64,000 bases of DNA from Paulinella micropora (GCA_009731375.1 BJOX01000230.1:641425-705424); one strand, 5' to 3'; numbered from the stretch's first letter, positions 17,660 to 58,185 are shown. Numbers and translations are program-made. The notes: generated by a model not told the origin, from the sequence alone.

Positions 17660-18460
17660 ATTATTATCCCTGTGTTGGGAGTGGGGGGTGGGGGGTTTGG
17701 GGGAGGGGGAAAATGGAAATTGTGTACCCCCACCTACCCCCACCCACCCCCGCATTTCGGCACCCCTGTCGGAATAAATCATGGTTTGTGGGAACCAGGA
17801 GGAGTTGGGGGTGGGAGGTTTGGGGGGAGGGGGAAAATGGAAATCGTGTACCCCCACCCACCCCTACCCACCCCCGCATTTCGGCACCCCTGTCGGAATA
17901 AATCATGGTTTGTGGGAACCAGGAGGAGTTGGGAGCTCATATTGGCAGGGCGGTTAGCCCCAGACTCGATCTTGATGCTGATATTATTTTTTTGGAATTC
18001 ACGCAAAAATTTGCGTTAGGGGAGTGTCATGAATGCCAAATTTCCTAGTTTTTTTAGCCAATTTTCTGCACCCTCGTCGGAATAAATCATGGTTTGTGTG
18101 AACCAGGAGGAGTTGGGAGCTCATATTGGCAGGGTTGCTAGCCCCAGACTCGATGATGATGCTGGTTTAATTTTTTTGGAATTCACTCAAATATTTGCGA
18201 TTCACGCAAATATTTGCGTTAGGGTAGTGTCCTGAATGCCAAAATTCCTTGTTTTTTTTTAGCCTATTTTCTGCTCTCTCATCTGAATAAGTCATGGTTT
18301 GTGGGAACCAGGAGGAGTTGGGAGCTCATATTTGCAGGGTGGTTAGCAGCAGACTTGATCTTGATGCTGGTATAATTTTTTTTGGAATTCACGCAAATAT
18401 TTGCGTTAGGGGAGTGTCCTGAATGCCAAATTTCCTTGTTTTTTAGCAGTACTTGCCGGT
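17660..18460. repeat. Nested tandem repeats (129-bp and ~190-bp units)
   Basis: GGGGGAAAATGGAAAT at 17708 and 17831 marks the shorter unit. AATCATGGTTTGTG (17780, 17901, 18083, and GTCATGGTTTGTG near 18290) marks a longer unit that includes ATTCACGCAAA and TTTGCGTTAGG. No gene. Confidence 0.8.
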
Positions 18461-19250
18461 GCCTCCGGCAATTGAACGTACCCTGTTGACGGGGCAGGGG
18501 GGGGGTCCGGGGGGCCCTCCCCCCGGAAACCCCAACCCGGCGATTGTACGTACCCGTTTTGGTCGCGGGTGGCACCCACACCAGAAAATTGAGGTTTTTG
18601 TGCCACCAGGCGCCCTCCGGCAATTGAACGTACCCTGTCGACGGGAAAGGGGGGGTCCGGAGGGCCCTCCCCCCGGCAACCCCAGCCCGGCGATTGTACG
18701 TACCAGTTCTGGTCGCGGGTGGCACCCACACTAGAAAATTGAAGTTTTTGCGCCACCAGCCGCCGTTTGCGCACACCAGAGGGAGTTAGCGGCTGATATT
18801 TGGTGTATCTGACACTTCTTGATGAGCTCTCTTCGAAAGTATAAAAATTGTGGCACCGGGTGGCCTACACACCGGGAAATTGAGGGTTTTGCGCCACCAG
18901 GCGCCGTTTGCGCACAGCCGAGGGAGATTGAGGCTGATGTTTGGTATACCCGACACCTCTCGGTGCGCTCTCTATGGAGATAAAAAAGTTTTGGTGGCGG
19001 GTGGCACAAAAACCAGAGATTTTAGGTTTTTGTGCCACCAGAGCTGACACTTGCGTTCTGCTGGTACCTCCGGCAATTGAACGTACCCTGTCGACGGGGA
19101 AGGGGGGGGTCCGGGAGGCCGTCCCCCAGGGAAACCCAGCCCGAAGGGCCCCCAGGGAACCCCGGCCCGAAGGGGGGGGGGCGGGGGGGGCGGGGGGGTG
19201 CGCGGAGCGCACCGCAAACCATCCTTTCAGGTGTTGGCGCAGCCCCTAGT
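18461..19250. repeat. Repeat D-related cluster with G-rich tandem units
   Basis: Two ~140-base units carry CCTCCGGCAATTGAACGTAC, followed by two D subunits (CTTCGAAAG at about 18832), then a third GGCAATTGAACGTAC segment and a G-homopolymer region. It ends with the inverse of the 6.48-kb D terminus. Confidence 0.75.
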
Positions 19251-19255
19251 TATTA

Positions 19256-19325
<70 letters not shown>

Positions 19326-19437
19326 TGCCCTTGCGGGGGTGTCATTAGAGCTTATCGTCAATTCTTCGTACTCCCCTCACGGGTGAGACGATGGAGGCGC
19401 ATGTGCAGAAATGCATCAGCCATTGACAGAGAAGCAC

Positions 19438-19438
<1 letters not shown>
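19326..19438 (+). mobile_element. SINE, 5'-truncated copy lacking the tRNA head
   Basis: Only the last 113 bases of the SINE are present, ending GAGAAGCAC, between (ATT)n on both sides. This 5' truncation is as expected for incomplete retroposition. Confidence 0.8.
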
Positions 19439-19507
<69 letters not shown>

Positions 19508-19603
19508 GACTGACACGGGGGGGTGGAGGACCTCGAACAAGGGTATTGGAGGCTTATGTCCGTTGAGGATATGCCATTAGCTGCATCAATACGCCTCAGA
19601 TAT

Positions 19604-19605
<2 letters not shown>
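19508..19605 (-). repeat. Repeat family C, terminal 97-base fragment
   Basis: Inverted copy of the first 97 bases of the 493-bp unit, flanked on both sides by ATT arrays. This indicates that the 493-bp repeat has one terminus that always meets (AAT)n. Confidence 0.85.
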
Positions 19606-19641
<36 letters not shown>

Positions 19642-19799
19642 CACTATTATTCGAGGGATAGAGGCTCATGGCCCTTGGGCTCGGCCATGACATATCAATG
19701 ACATTGTCGTTGTTATTGTCATTGTTGTTGTTGTTGTAGTTTTTATTGTTGTTGTTGTTGTTGTTGTTGTTGCACTGTCTTAGGTACATATCTCTCTAT

Positions 19800-20445
<646 letters not shown>

Positions 20446-20600
20446 AAACCGGGATATAATTACATATACATCAATGAATTCATACATACATACATACATA
20501 CATACATACATAGATACATACATATATACATACATACATATATGCATGCATGCATGCATACATACATACAGACATACATACACACGTGCTGTTGGTTATT

Positions 20601-21005
20601 GCGGCCTGGGCACACGGGTGCAGTGACCTTCATCCTTAATCGTCTACATATTATATACACACATGCATAATACTACATAATACTACATACCCACTTACAT
20701 ACACACAGACGTAAATACACACATAATAATATACGCTTGCAGCCTGGACGCACAGAAGCAGCGGCTTTCATACATGATCGACTACATAATACATACACAC
20801 ATACATAATACTACATACATACATACATACATACATGCATGCATACATACATGCATACATGCATACATGCATACATACATACATACATGCTACATGCATA
20901 CATACATACATACATACATACTACATACATACATAGATACAGACGTGTATACATACATACATACTTACACACATATAAGCATACACACATAATATATCCT
21001 TGCAG
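20601..21005. repeat. Two decayed upstream copies of an exon 5' edge
   Basis: GCGGCCTGGGCACACGG (20604) and GCAGCCTGGACGCACAG (about 20738) are copies of the start of the lysine-rich exon (about 21002). Each is followed by a segment like the exon start, CTTCATCCTTAATCG or similar, and then by ACAT-rich DNA. The first copy has a stop in the exon frame. Confidence 0.6.
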
Positions 21006-21686
21006 CCTGGACGCACAGGTGCAGCGGCCTTCGTCCTTAGTGGACTTTTCCCTACCAGAGAAGCAGGAGAAGAAGAAGAAGGAGAAGAGAAAGAGGGAAG
21101 AGATCACGGGTGAGGAGGCTGCCATACCAGTGAAGCAAGGGAAGGAGAAAAAGAGGAAGAAGCAAGAGGTTACGGGTGTTGTTGCTGGTGCTGCTGAGTC
21201 ACGGACGAATGCGAAAGAGCCCAAGCCTAGAGCAACGCTGAAGGGGAAAAAGAAGAGGCCGAGGGCAGCACAGGCTGAAAACGCCGAGAAGACGGCTGAG
21301 AAAGTCGGAAAGGCTGAGAAAGCTGAGAAAGCTAAGAAGGCTGCTGCTGACAACACAAGGACGAAGACTGCAGGGCTAGCAGGGGTGGTGGAGAGTGTTG
21401 GCAAGGTGAAGGTGAAGGCGAGCGAACTGCCGCAGGCAGAAGGCCTGGTCATCGACGCGGCGCACCTATTCAGAGGTAAGAAGAAAGGCAAGGTGGCAGC
21501 CAATGGAGCACAGCAGCAGAAGGAGAAGGAGAAGGAGAAGGAGAAGGAGAAAGAGAAGGAGAAGGAGGAGGAGGGGGGGGAGGAGGAGAACGAGGAGGAG
21601 AAGGCGAAGGCAAGGGATGGCCTTGAGCCGTCCTCGACGTTGAGGAAAGCCAACAAGAAACAGCAAACAAGCCAGAAAATCAGGAA

Positions 21687-21722
<36 letters not shown>

Positions 21723-21936
21723 CGACGACGACGCCGACGATAACGACGACGACGACGACAACAACAACAACAACAACAACAACCACAGCAGCAGCAACAA
21801 CAACAGCAACAACAAGAAGCCGGCCCGGACAGCGCCCAGCAGTCTGCGTGGCGCGCGGCAGCGGACTAGTAAAAACGCACCCAAGCCACGGCACCGTGGC
21901 CCCCCTAACGCTTTCCTCCTGCCTCCCTACACTTAA
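21006..21936 (+). CDS. Lysine/glutamate-rich low-complexity protein, 3' coding exon
   Basis: An open frame of about 310 codons runs from a good acceptor (ATCCTTGCAG before 21006) to TAA at 21934-21936. The open frame extends further upstream only through ACAT array, so I treat 21006 as the exon start and the true initiator as unknown. Residues 15-60 hold basic clusters such as EKKKKEKRKRE and KKRKK, which look like nuclear localisation signals. A KEKEKEKE tract, poly-Asn/Asp, and a Lys/Arg/Pro-rich C-terminus ending LPPYT follow. Codon bias for GAG/AAG and the lack of stops over 930 complex bases argue for real coding. An AG|GTAAGA donor match at 21473-21474 could end the exon early. The protein is unassigned; a nuclear or nucleolar role is inference from charge only. 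Confidence 0.5.
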
Positions 21937-22125
21937 AGCTTCGAGCAAATATCCCGCTCTCCAATCACACGGAAGTTCTGCTCCTGATGGGAAGCCTGCG
22001 TGTTTTGATTAGACACGAAGGGGTTCATGAGTGGGTGAAGGCCCTTTGAACAAATGAATAATACTGACAAGAAGATAGAAAAAGTAACCCTTTGTTACCC
22101 GGTATGATACTTAATGTATCATAAT

Positions 22126-22977
22126 TTCAAAATAATTATTTTGTAACAGGGGTTTACCGGACCACGAGTGACCGTGCTCGCCCCTTTGCGTTAAGGCTGG
22201 TTGATGTTTGAGATAGGCTATAGGCAATTGAAAGGCTTCGCTTCAACTTAGGGCAAGGGCTATGGTAGGCCGCTGTGAGGCAGATTTGAGCTGTGCTCGT
22301 GAATAGTCGTAGTAATACTAACAAGTCGTTCAAGTCTGAGAAAAGATGGCAGAAGGATTGATCCGGAGCGGAGTAGAAAGTAAAATACTACTACGACATA
22401 GGTTATCCGAAGATGACATATGATCAAGAAGTTGAAAACTGGGGCGAGAATGGTGGGTTCTTTGAAGAACGCCTGCAGGCTCGGATCGCCTTTTGTGCAA
22501 GGTAGCCAAATACAGAGGCCGCACGAGAGACAACCGGAGGCTTGACTGACTTAAAAATTATAGTGGCTTCACCTGCGGCGGAATGGACGGTATTAACATT
22601 ATAACTTATCGCCTGCGTGCAATGTGTACACAATGTCAAAGAAAAATGTCTGCACCGCCGGTTCTGAGTTCAGCCATACTGTCAGTGTATCCGTTTGCTG
22701 GACGTTCGCAGGTAGCATTATTAATATTCATATTAATATTTTAGTATTATTATAACTCTTCAAACATGAACTTGAAAGTCATGGCCGCCGTGTTCAGTGG
22801 AACTTTTGAAAAAGAGTAAGAAGTGAAACCGTGACTCAATGGCTCGGAAAAAGGGGCAGACGAATTCGAAGCGTGCCGCAGATCGGTTTCAAAAATTAGC
22901 TTTGGCGTGGATAACAGCATTGGTTACCTTACGAACAAAACCCCTGTTAAAAATAACTATTTTCGAAAAGAAAGTAC
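22126..22977. mobile_element. Candidate ~850-bp element with ~32-bp terminal inverted repeats
   Basis: The left end TTTCAAAATAATTATTTTG, then TAACAGGGGTTT (22126-22156), matches the inverse of AAAACCCCTGTTAAAAATAAC, followed by TATTTTCGAAA (about 22937-22977). Just inside the left end lies GGACCACGAGTGACCGTG, which recurs inverted and diverged at 29490-29595. No transposase frame is seen, so it would be non-autonomous. Confidence 0.45.
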
Positions 22978-23454
22978 AACAACCAGCATCGTAGGACGGT
23001 GAACATAGGGAGGGGAGTTGCTGGAAAGTAATATTTTGTAACGGTCTTTAATAATTTTAATAATTTCAAGCGTAGTGGGGAAGACCGTAGGCTGGGGGTT
23101 ATGGAACCTCATTGACAAGCATCCTTGCTCACCCTTTGCGTGGAGGGGCTGCTGATGATCGCCGAGGGGCTCAGGCTGGCCCAGTACAGAGCTTGGGCTG
23201 GGCCTTGGAGTGGGGGCTGGTGCTTGGCCCCCGAGTTGGAGTGGGAGTGTTCTTTGGGGAAGGAGGCCCGGAAAGACTTACGCAAACACTGTTTTAATAA
23301 AATACTTGCCACTCGTAGAGCCTGAGTGGGAAGCAGAAGAGATAAAATGGAAGTGGTATCAAAGAGATACAAAAGCGGCAAAACAAAAATTAATGAAGCG
23401 TATTAATAAAAAGAAAACAAATAAAAAAAATTAGCAATTGTAGTACTAGTACTA
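22978..23454. other. Low-copy region, no supported gene
   Basis: Complex sequence with 60-90 codon frames on both strands (for example 23109-23381 minus). None has a recognisable motif or convincing splice context. It ends at the GTA/AAT arrays. Confidence 0.4.
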
Positions 23455-24089
<635 letters not shown>

Positions 24090-24255
24090 TGATAATAATA
24101 ATATTTTTTCAAAAAGTATAAAATAAAATAAAAGAGAAGAAAAATAAGAGGAAAATCAAAAGAGGGAAGAAAAAAAAGGCAAACTGAGGAACTGAGAAGG
24201 GAAAAGAAGAACATGTAATGGTACAAAGGCAGGGGTGAATAATAACAACAACAAC

Positions 24256-24286
<31 letters not shown>

Positions 24287-24295
24287 GTGCCTCTC

Positions 24296-24520
24296 TGTCA
24301 ATGGCTGATGCATTTCTGCACATGCGCCTCTATCGTCTCACCCGTGAGGGGAGTACGAAGAATTGACGATAAGCTCTAATGACACCCCCGCAAGGGCAGT
24401 TCCAACACTTCCAGACGGGCCGGTATGTTCAATGAAAATACTGGTGGCACCGACGGGAATCGAACTGGCGACAGGGCTCAGATGGTAGAACTTGACCACT
24501 GGGCTATCACGGTGTCCATA

Positions 24521-24527
<7 letters not shown>
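24296..24527 (-). mobile_element. SINE, full length, without the internal duplication
   Basis: Same body as the copy 260 bases upstream but with a single CCGGTATGTTCAATG. A purine-rich AT-heavy spacer (24060-24240) separates the two. Confidence 0.8.
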
Positions 24528-24551
<24 letters not shown>

Positions 24552-24787
24552 GAGAGAGAGAGAGAGAGAGAGAAACAGGGGAATGGAAGAAAAAGGAAAT
24601 AAGACCTAAGGCGGAGAACAGAAAGAAGAAAAATAAGAGCGGGAAAAGCAGAGGTTAAACACAAGGAGACAAGGAGAGAGGATAACGATGAGATTAAAAA
24701 GCAATAAAAGGAAAGGTGCAAACCAGTGGCAAAAGCCAAAAGCGTTCATTAAAGTTGGATTATTTTGCCTTTTGATAATGTTGTCAA

Positions 24788-25203
<416 letters not shown>

Positions 25204-26578
25204 AGACAGATCAAGACAGAACAGACCAGACCAGACCAGACCAGACCAGAACAGAACAGAACAGGACAGAACACGACAGAACAGGACAGGACAGGACAGG
25301 ACAGGACAGGACAGAACAGAACAGGACAGAACAGAACAGGACAGGACAGGACAGGACAGGACAGGACAGGACAGAACAGGACAGAACAGGACAGGACAGG
25401 AGAGGACAGGACAGGACAGGACAGGACAGGACAGAACAGGACAGGAAAGGGCAGGACAGGACAGGACAGGACAGGACAGAACAGGACAGAACAGGACAGG
25501 ACAGAACAGGACAGGACAGAACAGGACAGAACAGGAGCAGGACAGGACAGGACAGGACAGGGCAGGACAGGACAGAACAGGACAGGACAGGACTGATTGA
25601 AAAGAGCTGAAAAGAATTGAAAATAATTGAAAAGAATAGAATAGAATAGAATAGAATATAATATAACAGAATAGAATAGAACAGAACAGAATAGAGTAGA
25701 ACAGAATAGAATAGAATAGAACAGAATAGAATAGAATAGAATAGAATATCATAGAATAGCATAGCATAGCATAGCATAGCATAGCATAGCATAGCATAGC
25801 ATAGCATAGTAGCATAGCATAGCATAGTAGCATAGCATAGCATAGCATAGCATAGCATAGCATAGAATAGAATAGAATAGAATAGAATAAAATAGAATGG
25901 AATGGAATGGAATGGGATGGAATAGATTAGAATGGAATGCAATGGAATACAATAGAATGGAATAGAATAGAATAGAATAGAATGGAATAGAATAGAATAG
26001 AATAGAACAGAATAGAATAGAATAGAATAGAATAGAAATGACTAGAAACGACTAGAAACGACCAGAATAGAATAGAATAGAATAGAATAGAATAGAATAG
26101 AATAGAAAAGAAAAGAATAGAATAGAATAGGATAGAATAGAATAGAATAGATCAGAACATGACAGAATGGAACAGAATAGAATGGAACAGAATGGAATGG
26201 AACAGAATGGAATGGAACAGAATGGAACGGAATGGAAGAGAAGAGAAGAGAATAAAAGAGAAGAGAAGAGAATAGAATAGAAGAGAATAGAATAGAATAG
26301 AATAGAATAGAACAGAATAGAACAGAACAGAACAGAGCAGAACAGAAAAGAACAGAGCAGAACAGAGCAGAACAGAGCAGAACAGAGCAGAACAGAGCAG
26401 AGCAGAACAGAACAGAACAGAACAGTCAGAACAGAACAGAATAGAACAGAACAGAATAGAACAGAATAGAATAGAATAGAATAGAATAGAATAAGTACTA
26501 GAATAGACTAGAATAGAATAGAATAGAATAGAATAGGAATAGAATAGATAGAAAGTATAAAATGGAATAGAATACAAG
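25204..26578. repeat. Pentanucleotide satellite, ~1.37 kb
   Basis: Purine-rich pentamers throughout: (ACCAG), (AACAG), (GACAG), then (AATAG), (CATAG), (AATGG), (AATAG) and (AACAG/AGCAG). The motif changes in blocks by one base at a time while the five-base register is largely kept. The ~290-residue minus-strand frames are artefacts. Confidence 0.95.
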
Positions 26579-26718
26579 AGAATAGACCTCGTCTTTCTCT
26601 CCTGGAACGGAGCTGGAGGGCAGGTCCGTGCTGGAGTACGTGGAACTCTTTATCTTTTTTGCGTACCCCGGCGACCAGAACCCAAGAGGTTCCCGTAAAA
26701 CTGCCTTTCAGCTGTCTC

Positions 26719-26801
26719 AACCAAAACCCAAACTTGCCCACCAAAGGCCAGGGAAATGTGGTATTTTTTGCCTGCGGTGGGGAAATTTGGGTTTTGGTTT
26801 A
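26719..26801. repeat. Hairpin with ~24-base arms
   Basis: AACCAAAACCCAAACTTGCC and the inverse GGTGGGGAAATTTGGG plus TTTTGGTT flank a ~35-base loop. It lies 0.5 kb upstream of the actin-bundling-type gene. Confidence 0.65.
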
Positions 26802-26918
26802 TTGACTGAGTCAAAAAAGGTTTCCATACCCGGTACAAGAAATCACGGCCGTTCTAGACATTACGTCGGTCCATATTTTTTGGCCGTTCTATTCTCATCG
26901 CAAGGCAAGGCAAGCATG

Positions 26919-27022
26919 CACGAAGAAATACGATATTGACGACGAATGACCTGCCCCGCTAGGCAAGCAGACAAGTGTGAAAACACGAAGAAATACGATA
27001 TCGACGAATGACCTGCCCCGCA
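26919..27022. repeat. Direct repeat of ~38 bases, 65 bases apart
   Basis: ACGAAGAAATACGATAT, then GACGAATGACCTGCCCCGC, occurs at 26920 and again at 26985. It lies about 260 bases before the start codon, so it could be promoter or 5' UTR sequence; no motif is recognised. Confidence 0.7.
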
Positions 27023-27278
27023 AGTTAAGAGAAAGAGCAGAGAGAGTAGGAAGAACAATTTTTCAGAAAAAAGTTTCAGAAAAAGAAAGGGAAACCCAAG
27101 AAGAATTCATCAGTCCCCTGCTTGCACACTCTTGTTTGCCTGTGACTGCTCCTGAGCAGCTAAGCTTTCACAAAGTTTTTCTCTGACGTTTTGCACACGT
27201 ACCAAGTAAACTACCGAGTACCAACACGTCTTCACAACTTGCTGTCCTGCAGCCTGTCTCTTGCAGTTTCTTAGGAGC

Positions 27279-28378
27279 ATGTCTGACGACCAGCATACAG
27301 CATTCAACCTCGTCACGGACAGCAGCTACCGTGAACAATGCGTTTTCTTCCTCAACGCCTTCTGGTCCGAGTTCTTCGCCGATGAGATCGAAGCCGGCAA
27401 GGACAAGGCCCATGAAAACCTTGAGGACCTCTGGTCTGTTGAGCCTGTTTTCTAGACACGCACGCTTTCTTGACTTCTTATACTGCATTATTCTTGTTGC
27501 CTGAGCTGCTACGCTATTGACAGGCATGATTTGTTTAGTCTTGTCTCATTTTGTTTCGTTTCAGTGCCCGCACACTGCGACGAAACTTTTATTCTATGAC
27601 AGAGCTCTTATTTTTGTATGCTCACACAGCAGACCACATTGAATATCTGACAGCAAAAGAAGCATAGAGGCTGGCTCCGATTTCTGAGCTGAACTTGATT
27701 TTTTGTGTTTGAAATGTGCGTTTGTTGATTGTTGTAGGAAGGACTACAAGTTGATCCTCAAGCTGGACAACATGCAACACACAGCACTGATGCAGGCCCG
27801 TGAGGCAGCGGGCAAGGAGATCTCTAAGTGGGACGAGCACAATGCCAAGGGTCTGGAGTTGAACTGGGCCTTCAAATTCTTTGAAGAAAAGAAAACCACA
27901 ATGACAGCCGTGGCCTTCAAAGCTGCTTTCAAGAGCATAGACGCCAACTGTGATGGCAATATGTCTATGGTTGAACACCTGCTCTACAAGTACAACCAGA
28001 CGGTAGTCGAGCTTTTGAAGCGCCCTCAGGTATCTGAGCCTTCAAACCTCTTCACTATAGTCTGGTCTTCTGTCACCGGGGCATGGACAGGGAGGGGGAT
28101 GGGAGGGGTGAAACGGTTTTTTTTTCTATATGCGTTTCAAGGCGTTATCAGGAATTTTAACATAATATCTCCTAGGCCACAACGCCCGAGCTGGAAGCTG
28201 CCAAGGCGGCAGTGAAGGAAGTTCACAATCAAATAGATAAGATCGAGAGCAAGAAGGAGGCGCTACGCAAGAAGGCCGAGGGCAGCGGTTTACACCTGCA
28301 TCTCGTGTGTGAAAAATGCGAGCCATCACATGCCTGTCAAGCAATGCTGTCAAGGCGAATGCTGCTGCTGCTGCTACG

Positions 28379-28417
<39 letters not shown>

Positions 28418-28870
28418 CTGCGAAAATGAACTACACGTATATGTTGGCTAGGCGTGGCTGCTGGGAACGCCAAGGCCGAATTGCATCAGCTCTCCCGGTC
28501 TGACTTTGCAGAGCTCAACGTGGTACTAACCCCATCCAACACAGCACACAAAGGCATCTCTCTTTCTATTGCGGTAAGGCCCCAGCTAAGTTCTTTTTGG
28601 ATGGGGAGGGTCGCCGGTTGGGTGGAATAGGGTTAGTCATTCAGCTGATCAAGTTGCTTGCTGTTTAAGTCGATCCGTCGTGATGTAAGGGTGTGGGCTG
28701 TTGATTGGCAGGCTTGCGTCAAGGCTGAAGAAGCGCTTAAGAAGGCTGCCAAGAAGGTGAAGACTGCCCCTGGTGCCATCTGGTTCATGCAACGAGAAAT
28801 CGCGGAGAAGCGCAAATATGAGCCACCTCATTCTCCCCGTTCAAGCGCGACGGCGGCGGCGGCGGATTAA
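27279..28870 (+). CDS. Calcium-regulated actin-bundling protein, ABP34/LAV1-2 type
   Basis: Five exons: 27279-27433, 27738-28029, 28176-28287, 28452-28573 and 28712-28870. All introns are GT-AG (304, 146, 164 and 138 bases) and the frame is continuous for 840 bases, 279 residues plus TAA. The start is the first ATG after a CTTGCAG site that may end a 5' UTR intron. Residues 120-131 form a canonical EF-hand loop, DANCDGNMSMVE, with ligands at positions 1, 3, 5, 7, 9 and 12. A helical Lys/Glu segment lies near 150-190. The C-terminus has GAIWFMQREIAEKRKYEPP, which resembles the conserved end of the Dictyostelium 34-kDa actin-bundling protein and Physarum LAV1-2. Those proteins bundle F-actin in a Ca2+-dependent way in the cytoplasm. 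The length (279) is close to ABP34. Intron 3 holds a short (TGC)n/(TTG)n run, but no tetranucleotide arrays invade the gene. Family assignment is from memory of the motif; the gene structure is seen directly. Confidence 0.8.
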
Positions 28871-29884
28871 ATTGTGAAAGACTCGACAGTGACTATTGAG
28901 CGATGCAGAAACAGAGAGCCGAGAATATCAGTGCACAGCCTGGAAAAATATTAATCATCGTAGTAGTACTAAACGATGATCGAAACTTCTGAAACTTCTC
29001 TGCTTCGAGGCTTTCAAAGTACGGCTCGAGTGTCTATTTTGTATATGTGAAGTGGAGTCCGGGCTAGTCTTGTGAAATTAATATCAGTGTAATTGTAAGT
29101 GCTTGCCAGTGCGTATATCATACTAATAACTCCCTGCCCCGAGGATCTTTGAACTATGCTATTCAATGCCTAACTTAGAAGTATCTCCGTTTCATCTTAG
29201 AAACTTATTTACGGTGGTTTTTACCACAGCTACTATTTAACGGTTGGGTTTGCTTTGCCAATGTTCTTTTCTCCTCGTATCTACAACGTCAGCATTTTTC
29301 TGACTGACCGTGCCACTTCCCTTCCACTTCGATTGAAGCACACTCGCTACCACAATAATGAAAACCAACTTTCCCTCCACAAAACTTGCCTTCATAATCA
29401 TCGCGGCATAAATTGCCTGGTGAGCACGCATAACAGTTGCCCCAAGCCAACTTGAAGCCACTGCATTGCCTTACCCATATCCAGGCCCCAGCACTAACGA
29501 GTCTTAAGCAAAGGGGTCACCTGAGCACGGTCACTCGTCAGTGGTCCGAAGCCGATAAACCGGGCCTCTGACTGTTATTGAATAACTATTATTAATAATA
29601 TTTCCATAAGTTGTAGCTGCATCCTTGTCCTGCATAGTGTTCAGGATTCGACACGTCTGTACGACCAGACCGTCTACGATGAGCAATCATCGCAGAGCAA
29701 GCGGCCATTGCCACTCCATAAGTAGTAGACATGTGAATAAATCGGGGGGAAGATAGTGCTTTTTGCAGTTTTATAGTTATGAATGTATTTTTATTTGAAA
29801 GTGGGAATGAGGAAAGGTGCTCAGGGAGAAAAAAAACCAGCCGGCCAACTTGGCCACTACTGCGGGAGATTGAAGTTGGAGTCA
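28871..29884. other. Downstream region, no supported gene; one dispersed repeat end
   Basis: About 1 kb of complex AT-rich sequence, the first part probably 3' UTR. At about 29490-29595 there is an inverted, diverged copy of the 22.16-kb element end (CACGGTCACTCGTCAGTGG). A 97-codon minus-strand frame (29592-29885) has no recognised motif. Poly-T then runs into a 900-base gap (29941-30839). Confidence 0.45.
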
Positions 29885-29885
29885 A

Positions 29886-29940
<55 letters not shown>

Positions 29941-30841
29941 NNNNNNNNNNNNNNNNNNNNNNNNNNNNNNNNNNNNNNNNNNNNNNNNNNNNNNNNNNNN
30001 NNNNNNNNNNNNNNNNNNNNNNNNNNNNNNNNNNNNNNNNNNNNNNNNNNNNNNNNNNNNNNNNNNNNNNNNNNNNNNNNNNNNNNNNNNNNNNNNNNNN
30101 NNNNNNNNNNNNNNNNNNNNNNNNNNNNNNNNNNNNNNNNNNNNNNNNNNNNNNNNNNNNNNNNNNNNNNNNNNNNNNNNNNNNNNNNNNNNNNNNNNNN
30201 NNNNNNNNNNNNNNNNNNNNNNNNNNNNNNNNNNNNNNNNNNNNNNNNNNNNNNNNNNNNNNNNNNNNNNNNNNNNNNNNNNNNNNNNNNNNNNNNNNNN
30301 NNNNNNNNNNNNNNNNNNNNNNNNNNNNNNNNNNNNNNNNNNNNNNNNNNNNNNNNNNNNNNNNNNNNNNNNNNNNNNNNNNNNNNNNNNNNNNNNNNNN
30401 NNNNNNNNNNNNNNNNNNNNNNNNNNNNNNNNNNNNNNNNNNNNNNNNNNNNNNNNNNNNNNNNNNNNNNNNNNNNNNNNNNNNNNNNNNNNNNNNNNNN
30501 NNNNNNNNNNNNNNNNNNNNNNNNNNNNNNNNNNNNNNNNNNNNNNNNNNNNNNNNNNNNNNNNNNNNNNNNNNNNNNNNNNNNNNNNNNNNNNNNNNNN
30601 NNNNNNNNNNNNNNNNNNNNNNNNNNNNNNNNNNNNNNNNNNNNNNNNNNNNNNNNNNNNNNNNNNNNNNNNNNNNNNNNNNNNNNNNNNNNNNNNNNNN
30701 NNNNNNNNNNNNNNNNNNNNNNNNNNNNNNNNNNNNNNNNNNNNNNNNNNNNNNNNNNNNNNNNNNNNNNNNNNNNNNNNNNNNNNNNNNNNNNNNNNNN
30801 NNNNNNNNNNNNNNNNNNNNNNNNNNNNNNNNNNNNNNNAA

Positions 30842-30885
<44 letters not shown>

Positions 30886-30950
30886 TAATTTTTTTTCAAG
30901 TTTTTTTCAAAATTTTTTATTTCTTTTTTTTTTAAACGCAAGCACTGTTT

Positions 30951-31241
30951 ATTATTACTGGGTACATTCAAGTGTCAAACTCAGCAAGCGAATTTGAGTT
31001 AAGGGTCAGACTTCAGATTAGCGGTCAGATTTTAGATTAGTGGTCAGAATTCAAACTTGATTAGTTCAATTTAACGGTAATATTTCGCAAAAATTATGCA
31101 GATTTTGCGGACGGATATAGCCGTTAAATTGAACTAATTTGAATTCTGACCACTAATCTGAAATCTGGCCGCTAATCATGAGTCTGCCTCTTAACACAAA
31201 TTCTATGGCTGAGTTTGACACTTGAATGTACCCAGTAATAA
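30951..31241. mobile_element. Palindromic MITE (~290 bp) with ~125-base arms
   Basis: Ends are CTGGGTACATTCAAGTGTC and its inverse, flanked by TA on each side, as in Tc1/mariner-type target duplications. Arms contain GATTAGTGGTCAGAATTC and the inverse, with about 85-90% pairing. The centre, between the two TTAACGG arms, carries GCGGACGGATATAGCCGTTA, which is also the most conserved part of the 156-bp tandem repeat at 13.7-14.4 kb. No transposase frame is present. Confidence 0.8.
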
Positions 31242-31476
31242 TATTAATATATAATAGCTTCTTGCATTTTTATAATATTAAATTATTAGGCGGGGCGAAC
31301 TTAGTGTAAAATATAAGTCGAAGAGTGTCCGAAGGTTTTTCAATGCCAGTGAACGACTTTTAGTAATTGAATAACGCTTGCTTTTCGTAAAGCGTAGTGA
31401 AAAGGAAGCATCTCAGTATTATAAGAAGGTCGAACTGCTTCGACCAATGTTATTAATAAAATGTTCAAGCTAGCTA

Positions 31477-58185
<26,709 letters not shown>

